DNA of 64,000 nucleotides from Prorocentrum cordatum. Lineage: Eukaryota; Sar; Dinophyceae; Prorocentrales; Prorocentraceae. The notes under the pieces were generated by a model that saw only the letters and a program-made list of their open reading frames with translations, was not told the DNA's origin and did no database searches. The DNA lies in NCBI GenBank assembly GCA_963575745.1, contig CAUYUJ010003592.1, positions 248,001 to 312,000 on the forward strand. The letters are read 5' to 3'. This document shows, one piece after another, positions 61,977 to 64,000 of this stretch (position 1 is the stretch's first letter; each line of letters starts with the position of its first letter). A program made the position numbers and the translations under genes.

Positions 61977-63939
61977 CTAATCAGCAATGCGTTCGTCCCG
62001 AATCGGCAAAGGACGCTCGACCTTGAAGTGATCCCCCCAAGACACTGCGTGGCCCAAGACGTAGAACACCCACAAACCAAAGAGAGGGAGCAATATTGCG
62101 TTGCCAGCGAGGAGGCGGCCAACTGCATCGCTCAGTTCTTGGATGATTGTTTTCAGTGGTGACAGGCTGCGCCCGCCAGATAACTCCTCGTACCAGTCTA
62201 AGCCCATGCTGGACAACACCTCGCCCATGACAGCGAAGCGATCGTGGCGCCAACTGTGAGCTGTGTTCCTCGTCATCGATGTCGGGAAAATGTCTGACCC
62301 CCCAGGTCCGCGCCCAGGATGGTGGTTCAGGTCTGCAAAGAAATTATCACCAGGGGAGTTTCGGAACTCAGCAGAAACACGATCCCACTCAGTTTTGCGC
62401 TGCACCAAGCCAACTGGGCCAAGCTTGTGCAAGTAAGAGGACATAGGGAGTTTCATAAAGTTCTCCGGGAGAACCGAGGAGCGGGCCGCCGCTTTGTCCA
62501 CCGCCATATTGGCCACTTCCTCTTCGGATGCTTGTAGAAAGACCGAGCCGTCAACATTGCGATTCCTCCGAACCCAACGCTCAAAATCGCGCTGTACATC
62601 AGCTGCGTTGTCAGGCCCAACCCACATCATGGTAGACCGAGACAAGCTGGCATGAAAGAGACGCTTTCGTTCCATGGGCCATCCGATCAACGTGCCGCCG
62701 ACTTTTACGCTGACGCAATGATGTGATTCAAGAAGGGGTTGTTGGATCTTGTGGATTGGCATCTTGTCAGTGTTCTCGCCGAAAGCGATGTCCTCGAACC
62801 CCTTCTCTGCCCAGACCCGACGTTCACTGAGCCATGCCATGGCTGTATGCTTGTGAGACCCTGCATCTCCCTGTCTCGATCCAGGTACACACAAATCCAA
62901 ACAAGCAGGGCTCCCGAAATTGGCAAACAATGGTCTCCTCGAGGGCTCAGTGGCCTCGCAGTCCTCGAATGCCATGTCAGACGTTCTCTTCTGGCCTGGA
63001 CGTGCTCTCATATTCGCCAACCTTCGGAGGATGAGTGCGTTCACCGCATTCCCTTCTGATGCCCCATGTTTAAGGTCTGATTCGAATAAGACGAAACCCG
63101 TTTATTCGAATAAGACGAAATACCCCCACCGTCCAGCCCCAAGCCCCCCTCACCCCCTTGTGGCGGGAGAGGGAGAAGCGGGGGACATGCATCTGGTAAA
63201 GCGGACGTCCAGACGGCAGGTTTGGAACCGATTCTCACCTTGATGAAGGTTGCCACCAGGGCAAGCCGTGAAAGCACTCATCCTCGCTCTCGTCCTTATT
63301 GATCTTGGCCATCCACGCCAGGCAAGGACAAGCTGGGCACGTTGTGTTGTGGGCACAACACTTCACCATTGCATCCGTTGGGAGGACCGCCTCACCATGC
63401 TCGGACAAGTACGCCTCTATCTCCTTGTTGCAGGCTTTGGCTTTCTCATTCGACATGGCCTTGTTAGGAATGCGCTCTTCGATGTATTTGCGGGCGGCTG
63501 GGCTTAACCTGTCCATGACGTCACTGAAGACGCAGGCCCTACCACCGTGATACCGCCTGTTGAGCCTGGTCAAGAGCTCCTTCTGCACGTTGCCCACGTC
63601 GCACGACCGAATGAACTTGAAGTAGTGCGGAGTTGTGATTCCACAAGCTTTGAACGCTGCAGGTTGTAACACCCTGGTGGCCTCAGCTGGCGTGTCATAG
63701 CCTGAGAAGTCACTGTACGCAAAGGCGCCAGGCTTGACGAGCTGACGGAGGCGCTCCCCCCACCATCCTCCACCGGCTTCGGCAAAGGACTTGGCATATT
63801 GATCAGGCCATTGCCCTAGCTCTCTCGCCGATGCTGGGCCTTCAGGGATGCTGCGCGTATCCTCCCTGATGATAGCTTGAGCCCGCAGCTGCGAATACCC
63901 ACGCCACCACGAGAGACATCCACTGATAAACGCAGTCAA
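61977..63939 (-). CDS. Second C5-methyltransferase-like gene (partial)
   Basis: Two exons seen: about 63,93x-63,239 and 63,021-61,977 (stop), joined in phase 2 with donor AAG/GTGAG. Upstream exons probably lie beyond the window, since a TAG sits just before 63,939. Motifs in order: I, YSDFSGYDTPAEA; next FIRSCDVGN and ACVFSDVMDRL, matching the spacing of the 33.9-35.4 kb gene; IV, FGSPACLDLCVPGSRQG, where the Pro before the nucleophile Cys is Ala; VI, IAFGENTDK with the canonical EN; VIII, LIGWPMERKRLF; IX region near GLDWYEELSG; X, RLLAGNAILLPLFGLW. The family methylates cytosine C5 with S-adenosylmethionine. Here PC is AC, and the QGFP element is poorly kept, so activity is doubtful. The gene shares arrangement with the other copy but has an intron with inverted-repeat flanks that the other lacks. 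Confidence 0.65.
63022..63238 (-). mobile_element. Introner-like intron of the second methyltransferase gene
   Basis: 217-bp intron, GTGAGA…CCGAAG/G. Inverted arms at 63,027-63,058 and 63,254-63,285 match at 26 of 32 positions (GAGGATGAGTGC followed by KTTCAC). One arm is inside the intron by the acceptor; the other lies in the exon 16 nt before the donor. The intron also holds a direct repeat of TTTCGTCTTATTCGAAT containing the palindrome TTATTCGAATAA. Confidence 0.55.
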
Positions 63940-64000
63940 GATCTATGTGGGGAGGTTTTCGTGTCTTCAGGGCGGTGGTGGGGGGATCGTGGATCGCTCA

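Overview
The window looks like nuclear DNA of a dinoflagellate. No single marker proves this, but several features agree. It is GC-rich and dominated by microsatellites and satellites. The few genes are long and split by introns whose inferred 5' splice sites are mostly GC or GA rather than GT. The genes belong to poorly characterised families that I associate with dinoflagellates (cytosine-5 methyltransferase-like, transposase-like with a zinc finger, cupin-like tail). Partial copies of the dinoflagellate spliced-leader 3' end lie just upstream of at least two genes. I cannot name the species. All exon boundaries were read by eye and none is backed by transcripts.

Layout. 0-4.4 kb: 17-bp and 90-bp repeats, possible small exons, and a broken 3' end of a methyltransferase-like gene. 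4.4-10.8 kb: microsatellites, a small membrane/Cys-motif protein and a five-exon plus-strand gene (about 1,095 aa). 10.8-15.4 kb: an Arg/Ser-rich protein with a Cys-rich tail, whose last 172 bp are perfectly duplicated in tandem. 15.4-28 kb: almost pure repeat DNA (AT-rich island, two large arrays of the 90-bp satellite in opposite orientations, dispersed families, microsatellites), with a possible terminal exon at 23.9-24.3 kb. 28.4-32.5 kb: a large minus-strand gene with a Lys/Gly/Arg linker. 33.9-35.4 kb: a nearly intact C5-methyltransferase-like gene. 36.2-37.4 kb: a 29-bp satellite. 38.4-44.8 kb: a six-exon minus-strand transposase-like gene with a C-terminal C4HC3-like zinc finger and three apparent 1-nt frameshifts. 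45-55 kb: more repeats, several inverted relative to copies at 19-25 kb. 55.8-58.7 kb: a minus-strand gene with an N-terminal Cys/His motif and a cupin-like tail. 59.3-60.6 kb: an 11-12 bp AGCTTTAGCTT satellite. 62-64 kb: a second C5-methyltransferase-like gene, cut by the window edge.

The most interesting signals are three introns or intron-like segments bounded by inverted repeats (in the 55.8-58.7 kb gene, in the 62-64 kb gene, and at 20.2-20.4 kb), which resemble introner transposable elements; three methyltransferase-like loci in 64 kb; and spliced-leader relics, one only 20 nt upstream of a methyltransferase start codon. Together these suggest genes spread by retroposition of trans-spliced mRNA and later colonised by introners. 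There is no operon-like logic: neighbouring genes look functionally independent and are separated by kilobases of repeats.
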